Positions 8,557-17,410 are shown, counted from the stretch's first letter. The stretch is DNA of 64,000 nucleotides from Qaidamihabitans albus (GCF_016464705.1 NZ_JAEHOB010000012.1:62001-126000), one strand, 5' to 3'. The notes: generated by a model from the sequence alone, not told the origin. Translations and numbers: made by a program.

Positions 8557-9321
8557 ATGAGCGAGTCGTTCATCCCGGTCGGTGCCCTTGGCGAAGGATT
8601 CGCACCAGAGGCGAACATCCTCGACGAGACGGCCGACCTCGCCGGGCAGACGTTCACGCTGCACTTCGAGGCGCCGACGACGCTACGGATCGCCGAAGGC
8701 ACCGCATCCTGGGGCGTCCACACCGACGTCCCCGTCCGTGTCACCTCGATCCGGCCCGGCATCTACGTGGTCGACGGCATCGCGGACGAGGTTTCCACGA
8801 CGTTCGTCCTCGACGTCGACACCGGAGCCGTCACCCTTGTCGAAGGCCGGCTCCCGGACGCCGAGACGAGGGCGGAGTCCGCGTACACCCGGGTGCGGCG
8901 GGGCGACGAGCCGACCGGCGTCGCCGCGCGCATCGTCCACGGCGGCATCGGCGGCCCGCCGGCCGATCCGCACGCACCGACGACCGCGCTCGTCGGGCTG
9001 CGCAACAAGTACACGTACTCGCCGAGCGAGGTGTACGAGCATGTCTATCTCACCCCGAACCTGTACACGTGGCACTGCTTGCGTGGAGTCGAGGAAGGCC
9101 TCGCGGACACGGACCGGTGCCACCACGTCGCCATCCGGGACCAGCTGACCCTCTTCGTCTGGCGAGAGAAGATCGTCCCGACACTCGGCCTCATCCTCAT
9201 CGATCTCGACAGCATGCGCACCGACGGAAAGATCTTCGGCAATGACGGGTTCGACGCCGGTTCCATCGTGAGCTTCCCCGTCGGAGCGCGGGCCGAGATT
9301 CTCAACGTCACCACGACCTGA
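8557..9321 (+). CDS. moaF: MoaF family protein (monoamine-regulon protein)
   Basis: 254 aa, ATG preceded by GACGAGGAG. The sequence reads as the two-part MoaF family: an N-terminal beta-rich half (about 1-115) and a C-terminal half with YTYSPSEVYEHVYL, YTWHCLRG and a late TDGKIFGNDGFD. The Klebsiella relative was described as part of the monoamine regulon together with a short-chain dehydrogenase (MoaE); the molybdenum-cofactor label in databases seems to come from the name only. Here it heads an operon with a permease, two short-chain dehydrogenases and an aldehyde dehydrogenase, next to a copper amine oxidase, which repeats that association in an actinobacterium. Biochemical role is unknown. 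Confidence 0.8.
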   Translation: MSESFIPVGALGEGFAPEANILDETADLAGQTFTLHFEAPTTLRIAEGTASWGVHTDVPVRVTSIRPGIYVVDGIADEVSTTFVLDVDTGAVTLVEGRLPDAETRAESAYTRVRRGDEPTGVAARIVHGGIGGPPADPHAPTTALVGLRNKYTYSPSEVYEHVYLTPNLYTWHCLRGVEEGLADTDRCHHVAIRDQLTLFVWREKIVPTLGLILIDLDSMRTDGKIFGNDGFDAGSIVSFPVGARAEILNVTTT

Positions 9322-9356
9322 CGCCACCCGCGTCCTATCGGCAAGGGAGCAGACCT

Positions 9357-10814
9357 TTGTCCTCCACACCAGAAACGAGACTCAAGGGGCACCTCGGCGT
9401 CCCGGGGGTCGTGTTCCTCGTCCTCGCCGCGGTCGCACCCCTGACCGGCATCATCGTCATCGGCGGTATCGGCATCGCCGTCGGTGCCGGTGGCGGGACG
9501 CCGATGATGTTCCTCCTCGCCACCGCCGTCTTCCTGCTCTTCGCCGTCGGGTACGCCCAGATGGCCAAACGCGTGGTGAACGCCGGCGGGTTCTACGCCT
9601 ACGTCGTGCGTGGCCTCGGACGGACAGCGGGCCTGGTCGCCGCCTTCGTGGCCATGGTCGGCTACAACTGCTTCGTCGCCGGGGCGGTCGGCACGAGCGG
9701 GTTCTTCACCTCGATCGTCTTCGCCGACGTCTTCGGCCTGGATCTGCCGTGGTGGCTCTGGAGCCTGGCCTCGGTCGTGGGCGTGTGGCTGCTGACGCGC
9801 AGCGGCATCGACGTCTCGGCGAAGGTGCTCGGGGTCGCCCTCGTTCTCGAGGTCTCGATCCTGATCGTTCTCGACATCGCCATTCTCTTCACCACGGGTT
9901 ACTCGTTCGAACCGTTCCTGCCCGAGGTGTTCATGGCGGGTTCGGTGGGGCTCGGGCTGCTCTTCGCCGCCAACGCGTTCGTCGGCTTCGAGGCGACCGG
10001 ACTGTTCAGCGAGGAAGCACGCGACCCGAAGCGCACCATTCCGCGCGCCACCTATGTGGCGATCACCTTCATCGGCATCTTCGCCGCCGTCACCACCTGG
10101 GCGATCGTCTCCGCACTCGGCGTGCGGGACGCCGGTGACGTCGCGCTCGAGCACCTCGCCGCCGGCGACCTCGTCTTCACCGTCTCGACGGAGTATCTCG
10201 GTGGCGGCCTGACCGACGTGATGCAGTTGCTGCTCGTGGTCAGCCTCTTCGCGGCACTGCTCGCGCTGCACAACTCCGCGACCCGCTACCTGTACGCACT
10301 CGGCCGGGTCGGCGTGCTGCCACGGCCGCTGGCGCACACCCGCCGCACGAGCGGAGCGCCCGTCGTCGCCTCCACCACGCAGCTCGTCTTCGCGACGCTC
10401 GTCGCGATGGCGTACGCGATCGCCGGTGTCGACCCGATCGCGAATCTCGTCGCGGCCTTCACCGGTATCGGCACACTCGGGATCGTCGTGCTTCAGGCGA
10501 TCGCCGCGACCGCCATCGTGGTGCACTTCCGGCGGGTCCGGGACCCGCGCTGGCTCTCGACGTTCGTGCTGCCACTCCTCGGTGGACTGGGACTGTGGAC
10601 CGTCACGACCCTCGCGTTCCGCAACTTCCCCGAGCTCGCAGGCAGCGACAGCCCGATCATCGCCCTGCTCCCCTGGCTGCTGCCGGTCGCCGCCGCCGTC
10701 GCCGTCGCCGTCGCGTACTGGCTGCGCTCGTCGAAGCCGGACGTGTGGGACTTCCTCGACCAGGATCTCGATCGCGTCTCCGACCGGCACGCGACCACCG
10801 AGGTGAACCCGTGA
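9357..10814 (+). CDS. APC-superfamily amine/amino-acid permease
   Basis: 485 aa, TTG start with AAGGGAG upstream. About twelve hydrophobic segments; the N-terminus GVPGVVFLVLAAVAPLTGI is the TM1 signature of the APC amino acid-polyamine-organocation family, and FVGFEATGLFSEEARDPKRTIPRAT (about residues 205-229) is the TM6/loop signature. It most likely brings a monoamine such as tyramine, phenethylamine or dopamine into the cell for the oxidase and dehydrogenases encoded next to it; this substrate is inferred from context. Its stop overlaps the GTG of the following gene (GTGA, 10811-10814). Confidence 0.85.
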   Translation: MSSTPETRLKGHLGVPGVVFLVLAAVAPLTGIIVIGGIGIAVGAGGGTPMMFLLATAVFLLFAVGYAQMAKRVVNAGGFYAYVVRGLGRTAGLVAAFVAMVGYNCFVAGAVGTSGFFTSIVFADVFGLDLPWWLWSLASVVGVWLLTRSGIDVSAKVLGVALVLEVSILIVLDIAILFTTGYSFEPFLPEVFMAGSVGLGLLFAANAFVGFEATGLFSEEARDPKRTIPRATYVAITFIGIFAAVTTWAIVSALGVRDAGDVALEHLAAGDLVFTVSTEYLGGGLTDVMQLLLVVSLFAALLALHNSATRYLYALGRVGVLPRPLAHTRRTSGAPVVASTTQLVFATLVAMAYAIAGVDPIANLVAAFTGIGTLGIVVLQAIAATAIVVHFRRVRDPRWLSTFVLPLLGGLGLWTVTTLAFRNFPELAGSDSPIIALLPWLLPVAAAVAVAVAYWLRSSKPDVWDFLDQDLDRVSDRHATTEVNP

Positions 10815-11584
10815 GCACCTACCTGGTCACCGGCGGCGGTACCGGGATCGGCGCCGCGATCGCCACCCGACTGGCCGAGGACGGCGGCGACGTCGTGGTC
10901 TCCGGCCGACGGCGGGAACCGCTCGAGGAGGTCGCGTCGACGCACTCGCGCATCGTCGCGATGCCCGCGGACGCCACGGACGGTGCCGCCATGAGCCGCG
11001 TCGTCGAGGACATCGGTGAGCGCTACGGGAGCCTCGACGGCGTCGTCGCGAACGCAGGCGGGCACGGCTACGACACCGTCGGCGGCACCAGTGACGAGGC
11101 GTGGCGTTCGAGCCTGGACGCGAATCTGACGACGGCGTTCGTCACCGCCCGCGAGGCGCTCGGGCCGCTGGAGAAGTCGGGCGGGAGCATCGTGGTCGTC
11201 TCCTCGCTCTCGGCTCTGCGGGCGGCACCGGAGACGGCCGGATACACGATCGGCAAGCACGCGCTGCTCGGGCTGGTGCGGTCGATCGCGCGCGACTACG
11301 GGCACCGCTTGCGGGCCAACGCTGTCTGTCCCGGCTGGGTCCGCACGCCGATGGCCGACGAGGAGATGCAGGTGCTCGTCCATGGCGGCGGCGCGGCCGA
11401 TGTCGAGTCCGCCTATGCCACGGTGACGCGCGACGTGCCGCTCGGGCGGCCCGCTGCTCCGGAGGAGATCGCCGGCGTGGTGGCGTTCCTGCTCGGGCCC
11501 GACGCCACGTACGTCCATGGCGCGACCCTCGTGGTGGACGGCGGCGCACACATCGTCGACGTGCCGACCCTGGCGTTCGGCTGA
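10811..11584 (+). CDS. short-chain dehydrogenase/reductase (MoaE-like position)
   Basis: 257 aa classical SDR: cofactor motif TGGGTGIG at residues 6-13, the NAG segment VVANAG, catalytic Ser in VVVSSLSA, and the YxxxK pair in AGYTIGKHA. Start GTG overlaps the permease stop. In the Klebsiella monoamine regulon an SDR (MoaE) is paired with MoaF, so this or the next gene is probably its counterpart. It could oxidise the beta-hydroxyl of octopamine- or noradrenaline-type amines, or reduce/oxidise the derived aldehydes and alcohols (inference). Product C-terminus DVPTLAFG is ordinary. Confidence 0.85.
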   Translation: MSTYLVTGGGTGIGAAIATRLAEDGGDVVVSGRRREPLEEVASTHSRIVAMPADATDGAAMSRVVEDIGERYGSLDGVVANAGGHGYDTVGGTSDEAWRSSLDANLTTAFVTAREALGPLEKSGGSIVVVSSLSALRAAPETAGYTIGKHALLGLVRSIARDYGHRLRANAVCPGWVRTPMADEEMQVLVHGGGAADVESAYATVTRDVPLGRPAAPEEIAGVVAFLLGPDATYVHGATLVVDGGAHIVDVPTLAFG

Positions 11585-11635
11585 CGGCCGCCCGCTGGCC
11601 GGCGCCGGCACACCACCACAGGCATGGAGTCCACC

Positions 11636-12409
11636 GTGACCACCACTCCCCCAGACCTCGGCGGCGTCGTCGTCCTCGTCACCGGCGCCGCGAGCGGCAT
11701 CGGCGCCGCGGTCGCCGGCCTGGCGGCGGACCGGGGCGCGACGCCCGTGCTGCTGGATCACGACGGCGAAGGCGCCCAGGAGCAGGCGAGCGCCCTCCGC
11801 TCGCGCGACCTCCCGGGCGGCCGAGCACTGGCCATCGCCGCGGACGTCACGGACGAGACGTCGATGCGCTCGGCCGTCGAGTCGACACTCCAACGCCTCG
11901 GTCGCATCGACATCGTCATCACCTGCGCCGGGGTCTCCGGGCCCGTCGGCAGCCGGCTGGAGGACGTCTCCCTCGCCGACTGGCAACGGGTCTTCGCCGT
12001 GAACGTCACGGGCGCGTACCTGACGCTGAAACACACCCTCCCGGCCCTGCGGCGCTCCCACCACGGCGCCGCGGTGCTGGTCGCGAGCGATTCTGCGCTC
12101 GTCGCCGCCCCGGGGATGGTCCCGTACTGCGCGTCGAAGGCCGCCGTGGTCCAGTTGGCGCGAGCGCTCTCGGTGGAGACGGCAGGCGAGGTGCGCGTCA
12201 ACGCCGTCTGTCCCTCCGTCGTCGACACGCCGATGAGCCGGGGTGACCTCCAGCGCCGTGACTTCACCGGCGTCGACTACCCCGTACACCGGCCCGGGGA
12301 CATCGCCGAGCACGTGCTGTTCCTCGCGTCCCCGCGTGCCGCGGGAATCCACGGAGCGGCGCTGACCACGGACTTCGGTTATTCCGCGCGATCGGCCTTC
12401 CCCGCGTGA
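11636..12409 (+). CDS. second short-chain dehydrogenase/reductase
   Basis: 257 aa from GTG 11636, preferred over ATG 11624 because GGAG lies 7 nt before the GTG while the ATG has no visible Shine-Dalgarno. Classical SDR with TGAASGIG near the N-terminus, VASDSA carrying the Ser, and YCASKAA carrying the Tyr/Lys pair. It is only distantly like the preceding SDR, so this is not a recent tandem duplication. Two SDRs in one monoamine operon suggest a substrate with a side-chain alcohol or a set of stereoisomers. Exact substrate unknown. Confidence 0.8.
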   Translation: MTTTPPDLGGVVVLVTGAASGIGAAVAGLAADRGATPVLLDHDGEGAQEQASALRSRDLPGGRALAIAADVTDETSMRSAVESTLQRLGRIDIVITCAGVSGPVGSRLEDVSLADWQRVFAVNVTGAYLTLKHTLPALRRSHHGAAVLVASDSALVAAPGMVPYCASKAAVVQLARALSVETAGEVRVNAVCPSVVDTPMSRGDLQRRDFTGVDYPVHRPGDIAEHVLFLASPRAAGIHGAALTTDFGYSARSAFPA

Positions 12410-12513
12410 GTCGTGCACGTTTGCGCGGGGTCCCGTGCACGCACACACAAACGCGCCCGCTCGGACTCACCAGAGAATCGATCGCGCGTTGTGAACAACA
12501 CAGAGGTGAGGAC

Positions 12514-13920
12514 ATGGAGAGCTACGAGAACCTGCTGGCTGCCGTGACGACGCCGGACGGCGGCCGGCCGGTGACCGACCCCGCCACGGACGAGGTGATC
12601 GGCCGGGCGCCGGAACGCGGCACCGACGACCTCGAGCGGGCCGTCGCGGCTACCCGCGCGGCACAGCCCGCCTGGGAGGCGCTCGGCCACGAGGAGCGCT
12701 CCCGGCTGCTGAACGCCGCGGCCGACGCCGTCGACCGGTCCGCCGAGGCGCTCGCACACCTCATCTCCCGCGAGCAGGGCAAGCCACTCAACGGCCCGGG
12801 CAGCCGCTTCGAGGCGGGCGGGGTTTCCGCCTGGCTCCGCACCGCTGCCGCCACCCCGCTCGAACCCGAGCGGGTGCTCGACGACGAATCCGGCCAGGCG
12901 ACACTCAGCTACCGCGCCGCGGGCGTTGTCGGCGCCATCGGGCCCTGGAACTGGCCGGCGCTAATCGCCACCTGGCAGTTCGCGCCCGCGCTGCGCATGG
13001 GCAACACCGTGGTCATGAAGCCGTCCGAGCACACTCCGCTTTCGGTGCTCGCGCTCGCCGCGATCGTGAACCAGGTGCTTCCCGACGGCGCGCTGACGGT
13101 GCTGCCCGGGGACGGCGACCTCGGTGCCGCGATGGCGGCGCATCCGGCGTTCGATAAGATCACGTTCACCGGCTCGACCCGCACGGGAAGGGCGATCGCC
13201 ACCTCGAGCGCAGGAAACCTGCCGCGGCTCACGCTCGAACTCGGCGGCAACGACCCGGGCATCGTGCTTCCCGACGCGGATCCGGCCGCCATCGCCGAGG
13301 ATCTCTTCTGGGGGGCCTTCATCAACACGGGGCAGACGTGCGCGGCGCTGAAACGTCTGTACGTGCACCAGGCCATTCACGACGACGTCGTCGACGCGCT
13401 CGCCGAAGTGGCCGCCCGGATGCCCATGGGGCGGGGAGTCAGCGAGGACAGCATGCTCGGCCCGCTCACCACCGCCGACCAGTTCCGCATCGTCGACAAC
13501 CTCGTCGAGCAGGCCAGGGCCGCGGGCGGACGCCTGGTCATGGGTGGCGCTCCCGACCGGGACGCGCCCGGCCACTTCTACCCGGCGACGCTCGTCACCG
13601 GCCTGCCACTCGACGCTCCGCTCGTCGTGGACGAGCAGTTCGGACCGGCGCTGCCGATCATCGCCTACACCGACCTCGACGAGGCGATCACCCAGGCCAA
13701 CGCCCTCGACGTCGGGCTCGGCGCGTCGGTCTGGTCGAGCGACGTCGAGCGGGCCAAACAGGTCGCGACGCGCATCGAGGCCGGCACGGTCTGGATCAAC
13801 AAGCACGGGACGGTGCACCCGATGGTGCCGTTCGGAGGTGTCAAGGGTTCCGGCTACGGTCTGGAATTCGGCGTGGAAGGGCTCAAGGCCGTCGGAGTGC
13901 CGCGAGTCATCGCGGCCTGA
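12514..13920 (+). CDS. aldehyde dehydrogenase (aryl-acetaldehyde type, FeaB/PadA-like role)
   Basis: 468 aa; ATG 12514 follows AGAGGTGAG and replaces an upstream in-frame start that lacks support. ALDH signature: GPWNWP for the substrate tunnel, general base in LELGGNDP (E242) and catalytic cysteine in GQTCAALKR (C276), 34 residues apart. In the cluster it would oxidise the arylacetaldehyde released by the amine oxidase to an arylacetate; with dopamine or tyramine as amine this gives homoprotocatechuate or 4-hydroxyphenylacetate. A 104-nt gap separates it from the SDR, so it may also have its own promoter. Converges on the amine oxidase gene. Confidence 0.88.
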   Translation: MESYENLLAAVTTPDGGRPVTDPATDEVIGRAPERGTDDLERAVAATRAAQPAWEALGHEERSRLLNAAADAVDRSAEALAHLISREQGKPLNGPGSRFEAGGVSAWLRTAAATPLEPERVLDDESGQATLSYRAAGVVGAIGPWNWPALIATWQFAPALRMGNTVVMKPSEHTPLSVLALAAIVNQVLPDGALTVLPGDGDLGAAMAAHPAFDKITFTGSTRTGRAIATSSAGNLPRLTLELGGNDPGIVLPDADPAAIAEDLFWGAFINTGQTCAALKRLYVHQAIHDDVVDALAEVAARMPMGRGVSEDSMLGPLTTADQFRIVDNLVEQARAAGGRLVMGGAPDRDAPGHFYPATLVTGLPLDAPLVVDEQFGPALPIIAYTDLDEAITQANALDVGLGASVWSSDVERAKQVATRIEAGTVWINKHGTVHPMVPFGGVKGSGYGLEFGVEGLKAVGVPRVIAA

Positions 13921-14014
13921 CGTCACTCGCGCGACGCGCGCAGGTGAGCAGGCCGTCGGCCGGGACTCGACGGTCCTCCTGATTCGGCTTGATACGGCTT
14001 GATACGGCGTCCGG

Positions 14015-16006
14015 TCAGTGGCAGCAGTCGCCAGTGGACTCACCGGTTCCGGCCTGCCCGCCATGGCCGCGGGCGGACCAGTCCGGCAGGTCGAGCGCCG
14101 GGTTCGCATCGAGGAAGCCGTGCGGCTTGAGCCAGAACCCGGAGTAGTCGACGGGCATCACGGGCCAGTCCTCGGGCCGGGGGATGTGGGTGGGTCCGAA
14201 CGTGTGCCACAGGACGACGTCGGTGTCGGTGAGCGGGCGGTCGGCGTGGACCCACCGGCCGATGCCGCCTCCCGCGTGCTGGTTCGGGTAGTCGCCTGCC
14301 GGGAAGCGTTCGGCCGGGTCGTACGCGGTCACCCACAGGTGGTGGCGGGCGAACTCGGCGCGGTTGCCCGCCGAGGAGCCCGGCTGAGCCATGAGCCGGG
14401 GGCCCGCCATCGGAGTGAGCTGATATGCCGTCGGCTTGCCGACGGCATTGCGCCGGTTCGCGCTGGTCACGTACCAGCGGCGCCCGGTTTCGCTGTTGGC
14501 GTCCCGCGCGGCCTCCGACTCGCGGGACAGCCGGACGCGTTCGTAGGTGAAGGCATTCCCGTGCGGGTTCCGCGGGCCGGTGGGGATCCCGACGAGGTTC
14601 TCCTCCTCGACCGAGTTCGCCGGTCCGTCGACGGACATGTCCAGCCGCGCGCAGAAGATGTGCTGGTGGACCGGGCCGATGATGCCCGGGGCGATCTCGG
14701 GCGCATGCGGGTTCTCGGTTCCGGGCTCCGCGGCACCGGCGAACACGATGCCGGTCGCCTTGGTCTCCATCTGGATCGAGCCGTCGAGGTAGAAGTACCA
14801 GAAGAAGCCGTAGTCGTAGTTGCCGACGGTGGCGAAGTAGGAGAGCACGAGGCGGCGGGAACGCCGGACATGGGACGGTTCGCCCAGTTCCGTGTGCTTC
14901 CAGAGGATCCCGTAGTCCTCCTCGTGCATGCACACGGCGTGCGGGATGGGCATCGGGTTGCCATGGTCGTCGGCCACCACGGCGTCGAAGTAGGTGATCT
15001 CACCGAGACAGTCGCAACCGAGCTTGAGCGAGTTGGCGTTCTTGCCGAGGGCGTACTCACCGGCGTCGAAGTAGCTGATCCAGTAGCGGGTGGTCGCCGT
15101 GTCGCCGTACGGGACGACCATCTCGGGTACGGAGGCCCGGTAGATGACGGGGCGGTCCTCGTCGCCGTCGCGGAAGGTGATCTGGTTCAGGACCAGACCT
15201 TCCTGGGCGTTGAAGCCGACCCGCAGCGACCAGTTCTCCCAGCGGACGAGGGTGCCGTCCACGGTGTAGGAGGGGCCCTCGGGTTGGGTGATCTCCAGCG
15301 GCTTCAGCGTGGTGCGGGCCGGTCCGGTGTGTTCAGGCGTGTAGTGCCAGTCGTCCAGCGGCACGGGGACGTCACCGTCGTCTTCCAGGCGGGTCACCTT
15401 TCCGCCGGTCAGGTCCACATGCGCGATGAGCCCCTCGACGGGATGCGCCCACGGGTTGTCGCCGGCGTGGCGGCGGTGGAAGGTGAGCGACCGGATCATG
15501 CGCCGGCCCGTCTCACCCTCCCGGGGGAAGAATCCGGGCGCGAGCGGGGCGACGAACGTGTCGGTCGTGTCGGTGATGCCGCGGCGCGCCATGGCCGCCT
15601 GCCAGCGGGGATCCGCCTTGACGATCTCGGCGGCGCGACCGTACTCCTCCAGCAGATACTGGGGCTGCCCGTACGGGTGCTCCGCCGTCGCCAGATCCCG
15701 CCAGGAGGTCACCGCGTCGGCGGTGACGGACACGACGGCCTCGCTGATCTGTCCGGTGGAGGTGTCCAGGAGGGTGACCAGCACGCTGCGGTCGAAGTCG
15801 TCCGTGCCCGGGAGGTGGCCCAGAACGGCCTGCTTGTCCGGCTCGACCGGCAACAGGCGCGGGAATCGGGTTGCCGGACCGACCTTGCCGTGGCGGACGA
15901 GAATGTCCCGGGCCGCAGCGACCTCCTCGGCCGTCAGCATGTCGAGCGGGTGTGTCACACCGAAGGACGACGGCCGAGTGCCGCGTGAGGTGGTGTCCGT
16001 CGTCAA
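14015..16006 (-). CDS. tynA: copper/topaquinone primary-amine oxidase with C-terminal DCCH tail
   Basis: 663 aa from TTG 16006, chosen because AGGAGG lies 4-5 nt upstream; the longer frame starting at 16102 has no such site. Copper amine oxidase: topaquinone precursor Tyr397 in VGNYDYG, copper ligands in VHQHIF (about residues 447 and 449) and a third His in YPNQHAGG, catalytic base Asp in YFDAGEYALG (about 313). Numbers sit about 15 above those of Arthrobacter globiformis phenethylamine oxidase. It oxidises a primary amine to aldehyde, ammonia and hydrogen peroxide. No signal peptide is evident. The protein ends STGDCCH, a cysteine-histidine tail echoed in the amidohydrolase of this cluster. 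Divergent from its probable AraC-type activator. Confidence 0.93.
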   Translation of the reverse strand: MTTDTTSRGTRPSSFGVTHPLDMLTAEEVAAARDILVRHGKVGPATRFPRLLPVEPDKQAVLGHLPGTDDFDRSVLVTLLDTSTGQISEAVVSVTADAVTSWRDLATAEHPYGQPQYLLEEYGRAAEIVKADPRWQAAMARRGITDTTDTFVAPLAPGFFPREGETGRRMIRSLTFHRRHAGDNPWAHPVEGLIAHVDLTGGKVTRLEDDGDVPVPLDDWHYTPEHTGPARTTLKPLEITQPEGPSYTVDGTLVRWENWSLRVGFNAQEGLVLNQITFRDGDEDRPVIYRASVPEMVVPYGDTATTRYWISYFDAGEYALGKNANSLKLGCDCLGEITYFDAVVADDHGNPMPIPHAVCMHEEDYGILWKHTELGEPSHVRRSRRLVLSYFATVGNYDYGFFWYFYLDGSIQMETKATGIVFAGAAEPGTENPHAPEIAPGIIGPVHQHIFCARLDMSVDGPANSVEEENLVGIPTGPRNPHGNAFTYERVRLSRESEAARDANSETGRRWYVTSANRRNAVGKPTAYQLTPMAGPRLMAQPGSSAGNRAEFARHHLWVTAYDPAERFPAGDYPNQHAGGGIGRWVHADRPLTDTDVVLWHTFGPTHIPRPEDWPVMPVDYSGFWLKPHGFLDANPALDLPDWSARGHGGQAGTGESTGDCCH

Positions 16007-16234
16007 CGATCCTCCTAGTACAGCTGTTCCTGCGGCCGCGGGTTGTGGAATAAGGTAACCGCCCGCGCGGGGTATCCTCCGCCTGCTTGTCCGATCGGCC
16101 ACGGACAGTCAAGCGGTCTGCGCGCTCGGACAACCGGCACCGATGGTGCCTCGAGGCATCACGAAACGGCATACCCGGCACCGCCGCTCGTATACGATTG
16201 CCCGAATCCGCCATCCCTCGAGGAAGGAGGAGCG

Positions 16235-17221
16235 ATGTCCGGTTCCGCCAGCGCGAGCTACGTGATCGACACGCCGGACGCACCGTTCGCTCTCGACGTC
16301 TGGAGATCCGCGGTCGCACACGCCGTCGTGCCGCTGGAGATCGAGGAGCTCGATGGCGTCGCCTTCCAGGGCCACCTCGCGCAGACCGTGGTCGGGAACG
16401 TCTCCCTGTTCGAGATCGTGGCGACGCCGCACGTCGTGCGGCGTACCCCGGAACTGATATCGGACGACGACAACCGGTTCTACAAGCTGAGCCTTCAGCT
16501 GGCCGGTCCCGCGGTTCTGGAGCAGGACGGTCGTTCCGTGGAACTGAGACCCGGCGACCTGGCCATCTATGACACGCACCGGCCGTACACGCTGACGTTC
16601 CCGGAGCGCAACCAGGCCATGGTCATCATGTTCCCGCACGAGCTCGTGGATCTGCCGCGGGACGAGGTCGCCAGGGTCACCGCCACGCGCTTCCCCAGCG
16701 AGACCGGCCTGGGCCGGGTGATCAACCCGTTCTTCGTCGAGCTCGGGAGGAACATGGACCAGCTGGCCGGCAGTCATGCTTCACGACTGGTCCATTCGGC
16801 CCTGGACCTGCTCGTCACCATGTTGTCGCAGGAACTGCACCGCCGCCAGGGGCCCGCGACGAATCCGGCGCGGAGTCTGGCACGGGAGGTGCGCGAGTAC
16901 ATCCTCGAGCACCTCGGCGAGCACGACCTCACGCCGTCGTCCATCGCCCGGGCCCACTACATCTCGACCCGGCACCTCTACACGATCTTCTCGGCTGAGG
17001 GACAGACGGTCTCGGTGTGGATCCGCTCCCGGCGGCTCGAGCACATCCGCCGCGACCTGGCCGACCCGCTGTTCGCCGATCGCCCCGTCTCGTGGGTGGC
17101 AGGCCGCTGGGGCCTGCACGACGCCGCGCATTTCAGCCGGCTGTTCAAGGCGGAGTTCGGCGAGTCCCCCACCGCCTACCGGGAGCGGCTTCTCGGTGAC
17201 CGTGCTCGCCAGGCCGGCTGA
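16235..17221 (+). CDS. AraC-family regulator, FeaR-like, of the amine oxidase cluster
   Basis: 328 aa; ATG 16235 follows AGGAAGGAGGAG, so the longer upstream frame is rejected. Residues about 15-200 form the AraC-binding-like (PF14525-type) sensor found in FeaR, the activator of E. coli tynA and feaB. The C-terminal about 100 residues carry two helix-turn-helix motifs (SSIARAHYISTRHLYTIF and the AHFSRLFKAEFGESP signature). It is divergent from the copper amine oxidase across a 228-nt gap (16007-16234), the usual layout for an activator and its target. The expected inducer is an arylalkylamine or its aldehyde; the sequence does not show which. Confidence 0.88.
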   Translation: MSGSASASYVIDTPDAPFALDVWRSAVAHAVVPLEIEELDGVAFQGHLAQTVVGNVSLFEIVATPHVVRRTPELISDDDNRFYKLSLQLAGPAVLEQDGRSVELRPGDLAIYDTHRPYTLTFPERNQAMVIMFPHELVDLPRDEVARVTATRFPSETGLGRVINPFFVELGRNMDQLAGSHASRLVHSALDLLVTMLSQELHRRQGPATNPARSLAREVREYILEHLGEHDLTPSSIARAHYISTRHLYTIFSAEGQTVSVWIRSRRLEHIRRDLADPLFADRPVSWVAGRWGLHDAAHFSRLFKAEFGESPTAYRERLLGDRARQAG

Positions 17222-17239
17222 CCCCTCGGCACGAGCGCA

Positions 17240-17301
17240 GGTCACCGGTCGTGAGTGCGTAACAGTGTTCTAACTCGCTTGCGCACTCACGAGAGGTGAC
17301 C
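17240..17301. terminator. long two-part inverted repeat between convergent genes
   Basis: Nested perfect arms GGTCACC (17240-17246) / GGTGACC (17295-17301) and CGTGAGTGCG (17250-17259) / CGCACTCACG (17282-17291), separated by 3-nt internal loops, with a 22-nt apical loop. It lies 19 nt after the AraC stop and before the stop of the converging caspase gene, so a bidirectional terminator is likely. There is no T-run. The rest of 17302-17410 shows nothing recognisable. Confidence 0.6.
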
Positions 17302-17410
17302 AGGCATCTAGGGGAAACCGCCGAGCGTGCCTTCATTCGCGGTGCTCGGGAGGCAGCGGGGCCGGGAACTGTACCGGGCCCGAGGCGTCCGCCGGGAGCG
17401 GGCTCGGAGT

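Noticed and set aside
10493-12448. 651-codon minus-strand frame opposite the permease and SDR genes
   Set aside because: No ribosome site or family; antisense shadow of three well-supported genes.
13986-14005. Tandem copy of GGCTTGATAC before the amine oxidase stop
   Set aside because: Only two short copies in an intergenic gap; no sign of a functional repeat or att site.
14018-15988. 656-codon plus-strand frame opposite the amine oxidase
   Set aside because: The amine oxidase shows the topaquinone and copper motifs; the antisense frame shows none.
16187-16202. GTATAC near the AraC start as another GntR operator
   Set aside because: Only one half-site is present; the second GTATRC half at the right distance is missing.
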